A stretch of DNA of 64,000 bases from Gallintestinimicrobium propionicum (GTDB lineage: Bacteria; Bacillota; Clostridia; Lachnospirales; Lachnospiraceae): the NCBI RefSeq assembly GCF_025567525.1, contig NZ_JAOQJY010000012.1, positions 51,263 to 115,262 of the forward strand, given 5' to 3'. This document shows, piece by piece, positions 51,349-59,266 of this stretch. The notes below the pieces were generated by a model. That model searched no databases and had not been told where the DNA came from. It saw only the letters and a list, made by a program, of their open reading frames with translations. Every line of letters starts with the position of its first letter. The stretch's first letter is position 1. The position numbers and the translations under genes were made by a program.

Positions 51349-51387
51349 ACAATAGAATGCACGCTCTGCGAGCATTCTATTGTCATG
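51349..51387. repeat. 39-bp palindromic dispersed repeat, copy 1
   Basis: ACAATAGAATGC (51349-51360) and GCATTCTATTGT (51372-51383) form a hairpin. The 39-bp stretch 51349-51387 is present in reverse orientation at 60767-60805 with 36 of 39 bases equal; the three differences keep or improve pairing. Confidence 0.75.
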
Positions 51388-51395
51388 AATGAAAA

Positions 51396-51418
51396 CGGCA
51401 GACCTCAGTGGTCTGCCG
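51396..51418. terminator. hairpin between convergent genes
   Basis: CGGCAGACC (51396-51404) pairs with GGTCTGCCG (51410-51418). It overlaps the stop codon of the minus-strand oxidoreductase gene and is the only strong hairpin after the transporter gene besides the 39-bp repeat. Confidence 0.6.
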
Positions 51419-52424
51419 GAAAAAGAATTTTTTGTTGCCTGCGGACGGTGTCCATGATTTCGAGCTCGAGGCAGGATGCCTTCAGCCAGGAATGACGGAT
51501 AAGGGAAGGTATCCCATCCGCTGAGTCATTTTCCAGCGCCTGCTGCAGCTGGTCGATTAAGCGGACAAATTCAGCTGCTTCGTAGACCATGTTGTTGGAA
51601 ACAGCTGGAATGTTCGGATTTTCGGTATGACCGTCTCGAAACAGGAGCGTGAGCTGCTGGGGATCCTGAATTTTATCGATCAGCAGGGTTGCGGCTTCTC
51701 CCTGAATCTGGGATGGCAGATACGAATCCGAGATTTTGGAATACCGGAGCGTTGCCTGCATATCCGGGTACTGTAAAAGAACCGTGCCGGCGCCTTCGAA
51801 GCCGTTGGATAAGAAAATGCTGCTGCTCTGAATCGAAGCCGGCATGCCAAACAGGGAGACGAGCGGATGGACACAGTAAACGCCGATGTCCATCAGGGCA
51901 GCGTTGGAAAGTGCAGGATGGAAAGCGTTTTCGATGATCCCCTCTTTGAAATGGTCATAGCGGCTGGAATATTTACAGAAAGAAAAATCTACCTGCCGGA
52001 TTGTTCCAAGCACAGGCAGCAAGGAACGGATCGCTGCAAAACCCGGAGAAAAGACAGAGCGCATGGCTTCGAGCAGAATGACCTGATTTTTTATGGCAGT
52101 GTCATACATCTGTTGAAATTCCGAAGCATTGGAGGCGATTGGTTTTTCACAGAGCACATGCTTGTGGTGTTGCATCATCAGGATGCTCTGGGCCGCATGG
52201 CAGAAATTGGGGCTGGCGATGTAGACTGCGTCGATCTGGTCTGAGTTGGCCAACGCCTCCAGAGAATCAAAGACAAGCGAAACGTTATTTTTTTGTGCAT
52301 ACTCCTGCGCCCGCGCAAGCGTTCTGGAATAGACAGCGCAGAGCTTGAAATCAGGCAGTGCAGAGGCTGCCTGGAGAAATTTATCGGTAATGGTGTTTGT
52401 GCCGATTACAGCGAAACGGATCAT
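51405..52424 (-). CDS. Gfo/Idh/MocA-family oxidoreductase
   Basis: A 339-residue NAD(P)-dependent oxidoreductase. The N-terminal Rossmann domain has MIRFAVIGTNTITDKFLQAA and the AIYSRT-like residues after strand 2 (VYSRTLARAQEYAQ), and the family motif EKP in HVLCEKPIASNASEFQ near residue 94. The C-terminal part is the mixed alpha/beta substrate domain. It probably acts on a sugar or inositol derivative; the substrate is unknown. The gene is on the minus strand, convergent with the NSS gene. ATG 52424 has GGAGGG before it. Confidence 0.88.
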   Translation of the reverse strand: MIRFAVIGTNTITDKFLQAASALPDFKLCAVYSRTLARAQEYAQKNNVSLVFDSLEALANSDQIDAVYIASPNFCHAAQSILMMQHHKHVLCEKPIASNASEFQQMYDTAIKNQVILLEAMRSVFSPGFAAIRSLLPVLGTIRQVDFSFCKYSSRYDHFKEGIIENAFHPALSNAALMDIGVYCVHPLVSLFGMPASIQSSSIFLSNGFEGAGTVLLQYPDMQATLRYSKISDSYLPSQIQGEAATLLIDKIQDPQQLTLLFRDGHTENPNIPAVSNNMVYEAAEFVRLIDQLQQALENDSADGIPSLIRHSWLKASCLELEIMDTVRRQQKILFPADH

Positions 52425-52539
52425 GTGGAAGCCCTCCTATATTATCAGGTACTATCAGTATAAGACAGGAATGCAAGAGGCTTCAATTCTTTTTTTGACG
52501 GACACCCCGAAATAGAGCAGCTATGGAAAGGAGCGGATT

Positions 52540-53505
52540 GTGAAAAAATTTTTTATCGGACTGGGGATATTTTTTGTACTTGCGGGAATTGTGTTCTGCG
52601 CAGCTGATACGAAAGATACGAGTGCGCGTGCGCAGGCGCTTTATGACGCGCCGGTTGTCACCATGCAGGATCTGGAGGAATGGAAAAATCAGGACACGCA
52701 GCAGGAAGTTGTGGTGACGCAGATTCCACTGACCGGCGATCTGGTTTCCGATCCGCGAAAGTTTCTGGATGGGCAGTTTTATTATCTGAAAGTGGAAAAA
52801 TGGGTCTATCAGAAAGAAGAGGATGAGGATTCTTCCGGCTGGGAAAAAGAGGATGGTGGCAGCTATACAGTCCGGGGCGATCATGTCGCAGCTGCATTGG
52901 ACGATCAGACAGAGCTGACGGAGGATAATGTTCGCGGTCTGGAATGGTTTGACGAATTTTACCCGGGCGGAAAAAATGGAGATACCCGTTATCAGATCTG
53001 GGGACTGGGAGAGGATGCGCAGCTGACGGCGGTAGCGCTTGTCGGAAACGGTGAAGTGACGGTGCAGAAGCCGTCCGAGGGACACGCATATCTCTATTTT
53101 TACGGGACAGAAGATGATTTCTATCAGTATGTGGAGGATTTCGTTGAAGGCGACAGCTTCCTGCTGCTGATTGTTGGATGGTTTTTGGCGGCGATCTGTT
53201 TTGGAATCGCGTGGTTGTTAAGAGGACACAAAGCCTCCGGCAACATTTTTATTATGTGTGCAGCGTCTGTGGTGGCCCAGAAGCAGGCGTATCAGCAGTT
53301 GAACGATGTGGAAAAACTGCGGTTCTGGGGGCTGAAAATCGCGGCTATTCCGTTGGAAATCGGCGGATTTGCGGCGATTTGGATGCATTCGGACAGTACA
53401 TTATGGATTACGGTCGGAACGGTGCTTCTGATTTTTGGAGTCGCGGCATGGATGGGTTCGTCTGCGTCGGACGAGAATCTGGAGGAGCTGGAAGAGAACG
53501 ACTGA
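52540..53505 (+). CDS. membrane protein of unknown function
   Basis: A 321-residue protein starting with GTG at 52540 after AAAGGAG. A first hydrophobic helix (FFIGLGIFFVLAGIVFCAA, residues 4-22) is followed by an exported domain of about 185 residues with acidic loops and many Tyr/Trp, then membrane helices near 210-230, 266-285 and 290-305. The ends are acidic. The layout resembles TMEM43-like or DUF-type membrane proteins, but no family is recognised with certainty. It precedes the aminopeptidase gene with its shared leader. Confidence 0.7.
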   Translation: MKKFFIGLGIFFVLAGIVFCAADTKDTSARAQALYDAPVVTMQDLEEWKNQDTQQEVVVTQIPLTGDLVSDPRKFLDGQFYYLKVEKWVYQKEEDEDSSGWEKEDGGSYTVRGDHVAAALDDQTELTEDNVRGLEWFDEFYPGGKNGDTRYQIWGLGEDAQLTAVALVGNGEVTVQKPSEGHAYLYFYGTEDDFYQYVEDFVEGDSFLLLIVGWFLAAICFGIAWLLRGHKASGNIFIMCAASVVAQKQAYQQLNDVEKLRFWGLKIAAIPLEIGGFAAIWMHSDSTLWITVGTVLLIFGVAAWMGSSASDENLEELEEND

Positions 53506-53599
53506 ACGGAGAATTTATCCGATACATGAAAGAAGCGGGATCGCGTTTGCGTCCGCAAAGTGCATGACGTGAGGGCGTCTGCAAAATGTAGGAAAAGGT

Positions 53600-53696
53600 T
53601 GAAAAATAAAATTTTTCAATCACGAGGTTTGTGTCTGCGCGCACTTGACACGAACTCGGCATGCGCAAAAAGCGTGCGCAGAAATGAGAGGGAAAG
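53600..53696 (+). ncRNA. structured leader repeat, copy 1 (upstream of pepP)
   Basis: A 97-base leader ending exactly at the pepP start codon. Three hairpins: TGAAAAAT/ATTTTTCA (53600-53618), an imperfect stem with arms at 53623-53635 and 53647-53658, and a hairpin 53659-53679 closed by AAAAA. The ribosome site GAGAGGG lies at the end. The sequence is close to 57801-57898 before trxA (about ten substitutions and two indels), and several differences preserve pairing. No known riboswitch consensus was recognised. Confidence 0.6.
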
Positions 53697-54935
53697 ATGA
53701 ATTTTTTAAAAAGAAGACAGCAGCTGTTCGATCAGATGGAGGAAAATGCTGCACTGATTTTATTTTCTGGAATTGAAACACATGTGAGCGCGGACGAGTA
53801 CGCGCCGTTTGAGGCGAACCGCAACTTCTTTTATCTGACGGGATTGCGCCGGGAGCGGATGATTCTGCTCATGAAAAAGACAAAACGCGATCCGAAGGAA
53901 ATCCTATTTATAGAAGAGGCTGACCCGACGCAGGAGCGCTGGTATGGCAGGAAGGTGACGGTCGATGAGGCAAAAGAGGTTAGCCAGATCGAAGATGTGC
54001 GTTTCCTGGAAAGCTTTGACGGGGTGTTCGATATGATGATGACCCGCGAGGATGTCAAAAGCCTGTATTTTGACTGTTATCGCCATCAGCAAGAGGATCT
54101 GCCGGATTACAATGCGGTAAAGGCGAAGGAATACGCAGCGCTGTATCCGGGACATCCGATCAGAAATCTATTCCCGTATGTGGCGCAGATGCGGATGCAG
54201 AAGGATGCAGACGAGGTCGCACAGCTCAAAACGGCGATCGGAATCACTGACAATGCACTGCAGTATGTGATGAAGCATCTGGAACCGGGCATGGCGGAAT
54301 ATCAGGCGCAGGCGGATTTTGAATATCAGATCATGTATCAGGGCGCGGATGGAACTTCGTTCCCGACGATTGCCGGAAGCGGTGCAAACGGTACAATGCT
54401 GCACTACGAAACCAACCGGGATATCTGCGAGGACGGCACGCTGCTGTTGATGGATCTGGGCGCAAAATACCAGGGCTACTGTGCGGACATCACGAGAACC
54501 TATCCGGTAAACGGGCATTTTACGCAGCAGCAGAGGGCGGTTTATGAGGTCGTTTTGAAAGCAAACCGGACGATCGCAAAAACGGCAAAGCCCGGCATGA
54601 CGCTTCGGGAGTTGAATGACGTCTGCAAAAAGGTGCTGGCGGAGGGATGTATCCGTCTCGGTCTGATTGAAAACGAGGAGGAGATCGGCACTTACTACAT
54701 GCACAGCGTATCCCATCATCTTGGAATCGACGTGCACGATGTCAACACGCTGGAGAACGATAAGCTGCTTCCCGGAATGGTCATCAGCGACGAACCGGGG
54801 CTGTACATCGATGAATGGGAAATCGGCATCCGAATCGAGGACGACCTTCTGATTACGGAGGACGGATGCGAAGTCCTTTCGGAGCAGATTATCCGCGACC
54901 CGGATGAAATCGAAGGGTTCATGCAGAATCGTTGA
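53697..54935 (+). CDS. pepP: Xaa-Pro aminopeptidase P (M24B)
   Basis: A 412-residue cytoplasmic metallopeptidase that removes an N-terminal residue when the next one is proline. The N-terminal creatinase-like domain (1-170) contains FFYLTGLRRERMILL; the C-terminal pita-bread domain has the metal ligands Asp in LMDLGAKYQGYCADI, His in SHHLGIDVHD, Glu in ISDEPGLYI and Glu in GIRIEDDLL. All five ligands seem present. It is preceded by a shared structured leader (53600-53696) and followed by a strong hairpin (54950-54978). Confidence 0.94.
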   Translation: MNFLKRRQQLFDQMEENAALILFSGIETHVSADEYAPFEANRNFFYLTGLRRERMILLMKKTKRDPKEILFIEEADPTQERWYGRKVTVDEAKEVSQIEDVRFLESFDGVFDMMMTREDVKSLYFDCYRHQQEDLPDYNAVKAKEYAALYPGHPIRNLFPYVAQMRMQKDADEVAQLKTAIGITDNALQYVMKHLEPGMAEYQAQADFEYQIMYQGADGTSFPTIAGSGANGTMLHYETNRDICEDGTLLLMDLGAKYQGYCADITRTYPVNGHFTQQQRAVYEVVLKANRTIAKTAKPGMTLRELNDVCKKVLAEGCIRLGLIENEEEIGTYYMHSVSHHLGIDVHDVNTLENDKLLPGMVISDEPGLYIDEWEIGIRIEDDLLITEDGCEVLSEQIIRDPDEIEGFMQNR

Positions 54936-54949
54936 TGCGTATTTATTCA

Positions 54950-54978
54950 TCGTATAGGAAACTTCGTTTCCTATACGA
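54950..54978. repeat. perfect 13-bp hairpin after pepP
   Basis: TCGTATAGGAAAC (54950-54962) and GTTTCCTATACGA (54966-54978) are separated by three bases; outer bases TTTATT and AATAAA extend the palindrome. It sits just after the stop codon at 54935. Confidence 0.6.
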
Positions 54979-55050
54979 TAATAAACGCTCCGCGCGGATC
55001 GCACTGCAGCGGAATGGAAGAATGTCGCTTGCGCGACCCGCCGCAGGCGG

Positions 55051-55077
55051 AGAATCCTGCTTTGCAGGATTCTTTTT
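55051..55077 (+). terminator. strong intrinsic terminator downstream of pepP
   Basis: AGAATCCTGC (55051-55060) pairs with GCAGGATTCT (55064-55073) and is followed by five T. Confidence 0.75.
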
Positions 55078-55186
55078 ATATATTCATAGAAAAAACATCC
55101 TGCGTCATATATTGGAAAAGAAAAAACGACTGTGACAGCCGGGTACCGGAACGTGCGGCGAAAGGCTGTCTGAAACGGAAATCAGG

Positions 55187-56500
55187 ATGGAACGATTCAA
55201 TGACGCGGTGCGGACAGTCTGCGACCTTTTGTGGAATTTTCCAATGCTGGTGCTGCTTGCCGGGACACATTTGTATTTTACAATTCGACTGGGCTTTATT
55301 CAAAGGAAGCTGCCGGATGGACTGCGCCGAAGCCTGTCCTCTGCCGGATCAGGAGGGCTGTCACCCTATGAAGCACTGTCAACCGCCCTGGCGGCGACAA
55401 TCGGAACCGGAAATATCATCGGAATTTCGAGTGCAATTGCGATCGGAGGACCCGGGGCGGTTTTCTGGTGCTGGATCAGCGGCTTTTTCGGGATGGCGAC
55501 CTGCTATGCGGAAAGCGTGCTGTCCGCAGCGTGCCGGAAAAAGCGGGCAGACGGAAGCTTTTATGGCGGACCGATGTATGTAATGGAGCAGCTGTTGCAC
55601 AATCGGCTGCTGGCGGTTCTTTTTTCCGTCTTTACCGTGCTGGCGGCGCTGTGCGTCGGAAGCGGTGTGCAGGCGCATTCCTTGACAGCGGTAATTTCTC
55701 GCAGGCTTCCGGTGTCTGTACACTGGATCGGCATCGCAGCGGCGCTTTTGGCGGGCAGCATCCTGATCGGAGGAGCGAAAAAAACGGCGAAGGTTTGTAC
55801 CTGCCTGGTTCCGGTGATGAGCGTGCTGTACCTGGGTAGCTGTCTGTTTTTGCTGGTAAAAAATGCAGCATGGATTCCGGCGGCGCTTCAGGCGATTTTT
55901 GTGTCTGCTTTTTCGAAAAAAGCGGTGATCGGAGGCATTGCAGGGACTGCAGTGAAAATGGCGGTTCGCACCGGAATGGCGAAGGGACTTTTTACAAACG
56001 AGGCTGGAATGGGCTCGATGCCGATGACGGCGGCAGCGGCGGAAGGGCTATCTCCGCGGGATCAGGGGCTGGTTTCGATGACGGGAGTGTTCTGGGATAC
56101 GCTGGTGATGTGCGCGGTGACGGCGCTTGCAATTTTGAGCGATATGGTAAAAAATGCCGCTCCTTACAGGGCGGCTGCTGTAGATGAATATTGTTTTGTT
56201 GCATTTTCGAACCTGCCGGTTGCGGGGGAGGATCTTTTGTCGCTCTGCCTGGTGCTGTTTGCATTTGCGACGATTATCGGCTGGAGCTTTTATGGGGAAT
56301 GTGCGGCGCGGTATTTGTGGGGCGAGAGAGGTGTAACGGTATTTCAGGTGATTTACATGGTGTTTGTATATCTCGGATCCGTCTGCTCGCTGGAGCTGGT
56401 CTGGAACCTATCGGACCTATGCAATGCCTGCATGGCGGTTCCAAACCTTTGGTGTCTGTGGAAATTGAAAGAGCTGATTGTGGAAAAGACCCGGAACTGA
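55187..56500 (+). CDS. sodium:alanine symporter family protein (AGCS)
   Basis: A 437-residue membrane protein with about ten to eleven helices. The AGCS signature appears in LSTALAATIGTGNIIGISSA and GPGAVFWCWISGFFGMATC, where the Asn binds sodium and substrate; further characteristic parts are RTGMAKGLFTNEAGMGSMPM and DTLVMCAVTALAIL. Members import alanine or glycine with sodium. Substrate is inferred by family. A terminator follows at 56489-56521; no clear ribosome site beyond weak AGGAT was seen before ATG 55187. Confidence 0.92.
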   Translation: MERFNDAVRTVCDLLWNFPMLVLLAGTHLYFTIRLGFIQRKLPDGLRRSLSSAGSGGLSPYEALSTALAATIGTGNIIGISSAIAIGGPGAVFWCWISGFFGMATCYAESVLSAACRKKRADGSFYGGPMYVMEQLLHNRLLAVLFSVFTVLAALCVGSGVQAHSLTAVISRRLPVSVHWIGIAAALLAGSILIGGAKKTAKVCTCLVPVMSVLYLGSCLFLLVKNAAWIPAALQAIFVSAFSKKAVIGGIAGTAVKMAVRTGMAKGLFTNEAGMGSMPMTAAAAEGLSPRDQGLVSMTGVFWDTLVMCAVTALAILSDMVKNAAPYRAAAVDEYCFVAFSNLPVAGEDLLSLCLVLFAFATIIGWSFYGECAARYLWGERGVTVFQVIYMVFVYLGSVCSLELVWNLSDLCNACMAVPNLWCLWKLKELIVEKTRN

Positions 56501-56521
56501 TCAGAGGTTCGGGTTCTTTTT
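56489..56521 (+). terminator. terminator of the AGCS gene
   Basis: ACCCGGAAC (56489-56497) pairs with GTTCGGGT (56507-56514) with one bulged base, followed by five T. It overlaps the end of the convergent YitT gene. Confidence 0.65.
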
Positions 56522-57388
56522 ATGGATTTTGGTGCTGGTAAAGCCGGAGCCTTTGACCTCGTTTGCATCACTGATGATCAAAAAGGCATGGGGGTCGATT
56601 TCCATGACAATCTGATTCAGGGAAGCCATTTCGCGGCGGGAAACGACGGTCATCAGGACGGGCTGATCGGTCTGCAGATAGCCGGTCGTCGCATTTAAAA
56701 GGGTGCAGCCGCGGTCAAGACGGGTAAAAATTGCCTGCCGGATTTCTTCATAATGACTGCTGACGATGTCGGCGCGCGCCTGATGGGTGCCGATGACTAA
56801 AACCTTGTCCAGCACAAAGGTATAGATCATGACGAGCAAAATGCCGTAAAGACTTTCTTCGATGTCGGAAAAGAACATCTGCAGAATCAGGATGGAAAAA
56901 TCAAACACATAGAGCGTTGCGGAAACAGGGAGATGGAATAGTTTTTTTAAAATCAGGGGCGGGATGTCCATACCGCCGGTGGATGCGCCTGCACGGATGA
57001 CAATGCCAATGCCGGCACCGATCATCATTCCGCCGAGGATCGTGCAGAGCATTGCGTCCTTCGTCAGGGAGGACAGCGCCGGGAACTGCTGCCAGAATGC
57101 GAGCAAGATCGGGTAAAAGAATGTGGACAAAAGCGTAGTCGCGGCAAACTTCCAGCCGAGCACAAAAAATCCGAGTAAAAAGGTCAGGATATTGAAGCAC
57201 AGTACGAACGCTGTGATCGGCGTATGGAACCAGTGCGCAGATGCGAGGGCCAGACCGGTCGTGCCGCCGGTGATGATGCCGGATGGCAGGATAAAGGCGA
57301 CGACTGCAAGGGAATATAGGGCGTTTCCGAACAGAATCAGGAAAATCCGGAACAGATTTTTTAACGTATGGTGCAGCTTGGGTGACAT
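56501..57388 (-). CDS. YitT family membrane protein (DUF161 plus DUF2179)
   Basis: A 295-residue protein with five to six membrane helices (N-terminal 200 residues, for example ALYSLAVVAFILPSGIITGG and MIGAGIGIVIRAGASTGGMD) and a C-terminal cytoplasmic DUF2179 domain (about 210-285, RLDRGCTLLNATTGYL, HAFLIISDANEVKGSGF). The family is widespread in Firmicutes; function is unclear. It is divergent from the trxA region and convergent with the AGCS gene. ATG 57388 has GAAGGAA. Confidence 0.88.
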   Translation of the reverse strand: MSPKLHHTLKNLFRIFLILFGNALYSLAVVAFILPSGIITGGTTGLALASAHWFHTPITAFVLCFNILTFLLGFFVLGWKFAATTLLSTFFYPILLAFWQQFPALSSLTKDAMLCTILGGMMIGAGIGIVIRAGASTGGMDIPPLILKKLFHLPVSATLYVFDFSILILQMFFSDIEESLYGILLVMIYTFVLDKVLVIGTHQARADIVSSHYEEIRQAIFTRLDRGCTLLNATTGYLQTDQPVLMTVVSRREMASLNQIVMEIDPHAFLIISDANEVKGSGFTSTKIHKKNPNL

Positions 57389-57623
57389 GGCAGTTTCCTT
57401 CTTTCAATGTGATAATACAGTAAAGCGACAAAAAAAGCGGGATATGTGAACCCCACACATCCCGCTTCCGAAAATTCTTTTTGTATTATAGCGTTCGAAT
57501 GCAAAAAAGTAAACAGATTATGACTTTGTTATGGAAAAAAGTACAATTTGTGGATATACTGATATCAGGGTCAAAAGGTCGGAAATCCGACGCAAGTGTG
57601 CTTGCAGGAGGTTTTTCGAACTG

Positions 57624-57653
57624 TTGACTCTGGTATCATAAACAGAATAGAAT
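57624..57653 (+). promoter_or_regulatory. promoter of trxA with a long leader
   Basis: TTGACT (57624-57629), an 18-base spacer and TAGAAT (57648-57653). The mRNA should start near 57660, leaving about 240 bases of structured leader before trxA. Confidence 0.6.
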
Positions 57654-57657
57654 AAAG

Positions 57658-57822
57658 ATTGAAAAATAGTAACTGTTCCGTAGGTCTGCGCATTTACTGC
57701 GTTGACCGTAAGAAAACTTAGGCTGGAAGGCAAAAATCCTATCGGCACAGCCGATTTGGAATGGATTTTTGCGCGTAACTGTGAGGGGACTGAACAGTTA
57801 TGAAAAATAGAATTTTTCAATC
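57658..57822. repeat. nested inverted repeats in the trxA leader
   Basis: TAACTGTTC (57670-57678) pairs with GAACAGTTA (57792-57800). The outer arms GATTGAAAAAT (57658 on) and ATTTTTCAATC (57812-57822) can also pair. Inside, GCAAAAATCC and GGATTTTTGC enclose ATCGGC/GCCGAT (about 57731-57776). The result is a folded leader or a small palindromic insertion; I did not recognise a riboswitch. The remainder of 57389-57623 shows no gene. Confidence 0.55.
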
Positions 57823-57898
57823 GCGAGATTTGTGTCTGTGCGCACTTGACACAAACTCGGCATGTACAAAAAAATGTGCGCAGAAATGAGAGGAAAAT
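57801..57898 (+). ncRNA. structured leader repeat, copy 2 (upstream of trxA)
   Basis: Ninety-eight bases similar to 53600-53696 and ending exactly at the trxA start codon. Compared with copy 1 the second hairpin has T-A (57831-57853) where copy 1 has T-G (53630-53652). In the third hairpin G-C (53665-53673) becomes A-T (57866-57875) and C-G (53664-53674) becomes T-G (57865-57876). These pair-preserving changes suggest selection on RNA structure. Confidence 0.6.
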
Positions 57899-58207
57899 AT
57901 GGCTAAAAATATTACCGTGGATAATTTTGAAAAAGAGGTACTGCAGGCGGCAGGCCCCGTTTTGGTAGACTTCTGGGCAACCTGGTGCGGACCCTGCCGG
58001 ATGCAGGGACCTGCAGTGGAAAAGCTGGCAGAGGAAGGCTATAACGTCGGCAAAATCAATGTGGACGACGAGGGTGAGCTTGCAGAGCGCTATCATGTGA
58101 TGAACATTCCGACTCTGATTATTTTCAAAAACGGCGAAGAAAAAGAGCGCATGGTCGGCGTACAGAGCAAAGATCTGCTGGAAAGCAAATTAAAGGCGCT
58201 GGCATAA
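57899..58207 (+). CDS. trxA: thioredoxin
   Basis: A 102-residue thioredoxin with the redox site WCGPC at residues 29-33 in LVDFWATWCGPCRMQGP, the conserved cis-Pro in NIPTLIIFKNG and a normal fold length. It reduces disulfides in cytoplasmic proteins and accepts electrons from thioredoxin reductase. It has a long leader with its own promoter (57624-57653), the shared hairpin module of 57801-57898 and the ribosome site GAGAGG. The gene stands alone, with no reductase beside it. Confidence 0.96.
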   Translation: MAKNITVDNFEKEVLQAAGPVLVDFWATWCGPCRMQGPAVEKLAEEGYNVGKINVDDEGELAERYHVMNIPTLIIFKNGEEKERMVGVQSKDLLESKLKALA

Positions 58208-58242
58208 GGCGTTGTGACAAAGCATTTGTTACAGGAAACGGC

Positions 58243-58270
58243 TTGCTTTCAGCCGCTGTCGTAGTACAAT
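58243..58270 (+). promoter_or_regulatory. promoter of the isomerase/epimerase gene
   Basis: TTGCTT (58243-58248), a 16-base spacer and TACAAT (58265-58270), about 65 bases before the start codon at 58336. Confidence 0.6.
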
Positions 58271-58335
58271 GAAATGGCATCACGCAAAGCGGCAGGATAT
58301 GCCGCATAGATACAAAGGGGAAAGAGGGAAATAAC

Positions 58336-59232
58336 ATGGAATTGGGAATTAGCACAGATTTTGCAAACGAGCCGTGGGAATTGGAAGAAATCAAAAACAA
58401 GCTCCGCGAGATCGCAGAGGCTGGCTTTACGCACATTCACTGGTGCTTTGACTGGGATGGGGATTATCTGTACGCCCGCAGCGAAATGGAGCAGATCCGC
58501 AGCTGGATGGACGAGCTTGGATTGAAAGAAAAAGGACTGCATGCTTCGAAGGGCAGCCGCCGATTTGTAGAAAGATATGCAGAGGCACCTCATGGCAGAA
58601 AAGACTACCTGTCTGAGCTGGAGCCGAACCGTATCGCGGGCGTCGAGCTGATTAAAAACCGTGTGGAGCTGGTTCATGTGCTGGGAGGCAAGGAGATCGT
58701 GCTGCATATGTATCTGCCGACAAAGAGCTTTGAAGAAAAGCCGGAAACCAAAGAGCTTTTCTATCAGCAGGCATGCAAGTCTCTGGATGAGCTGCAGCCC
58801 TATTGTAAGGAGCTTGGGGTGAAGATCTGTCTGGAGAACCTGTTTGAAGCTTCTGCAAAAGATCAGATCGAGCAGTTTGATTATCTGTTTGGACGTTATC
58901 CCGCAGATTTTCTGGGACTGTGCATCGATACCGGACATGCAAACCTTGTCGGCGGCAACGAGTTCATCAAGCTGCTGGCAACCCGCTATGCAGACCGTTT
59001 CTTCTGCCAGCACCTACATGACAACAGGGGCTGGGGAAAAGAAGATGGCTGCGGAGACGCACATCGTCTGCCGGGGGAATGCAGCATTGACTGGAAAGAA
59101 ACCATGAAGCTTGTCCGGGCGTCCGCTTACGAGCAGCCTTTCGTGATGGAAGTTTCCAAGCCGGAAGGGGAAGACTGCGCACATTACTTAAAGCGCGCCT
59201 ATGAAGCAGGCGTTTGGATGGCAAATTTATAG
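58336..59232 (+). CDS. sugar-phosphate isomerase/epimerase (xylose-isomerase-like TIM barrel)
   Basis: A 298-residue TIM-barrel protein of the AP endonuclease 2 superfamily. Typical residues include LREIAEAGFTHIHWCFDWDG, ENLFEASAKDQIEQFDYL, LGLCIDTGHANLVGGNEF and HLHDNRGWGKEDGCGDAHRL, providing Glu, Asp and His metal ligands. It probably isomerises or epimerises a sugar phosphate or keto-sugar; the substrate is not known. It is followed 34 bases later by uridine phosphorylase and may share an operon. ATG 58336 has AAAGAGGGA. Confidence 0.88.
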   Translation: MELGISTDFANEPWELEEIKNKLREIAEAGFTHIHWCFDWDGDYLYARSEMEQIRSWMDELGLKEKGLHASKGSRRFVERYAEAPHGRKDYLSELEPNRIAGVELIKNRVELVHVLGGKEIVLHMYLPTKSFEEKPETKELFYQQACKSLDELQPYCKELGVKICLENLFEASAKDQIEQFDYLFGRYPADFLGLCIDTGHANLVGGNEFIKLLATRYADRFFCQHLHDNRGWGKEDGCGDAHRLPGECSIDWKETMKLVRASAYEQPFVMEVSKPEGEDCAHYLKRAYEAGVWMANL

Positions 59233-59266
59233 AATTGATAAAGATTGTCCGGAAAGGGGGATCTGT

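Noticed and set aside
57670..57822. Cobalamin riboswitch upstream of trxA
   Set aside because: Only a short ACTGTGA-like string and GGAAGGC occur; the B12 box and the usual order of conserved elements are missing.
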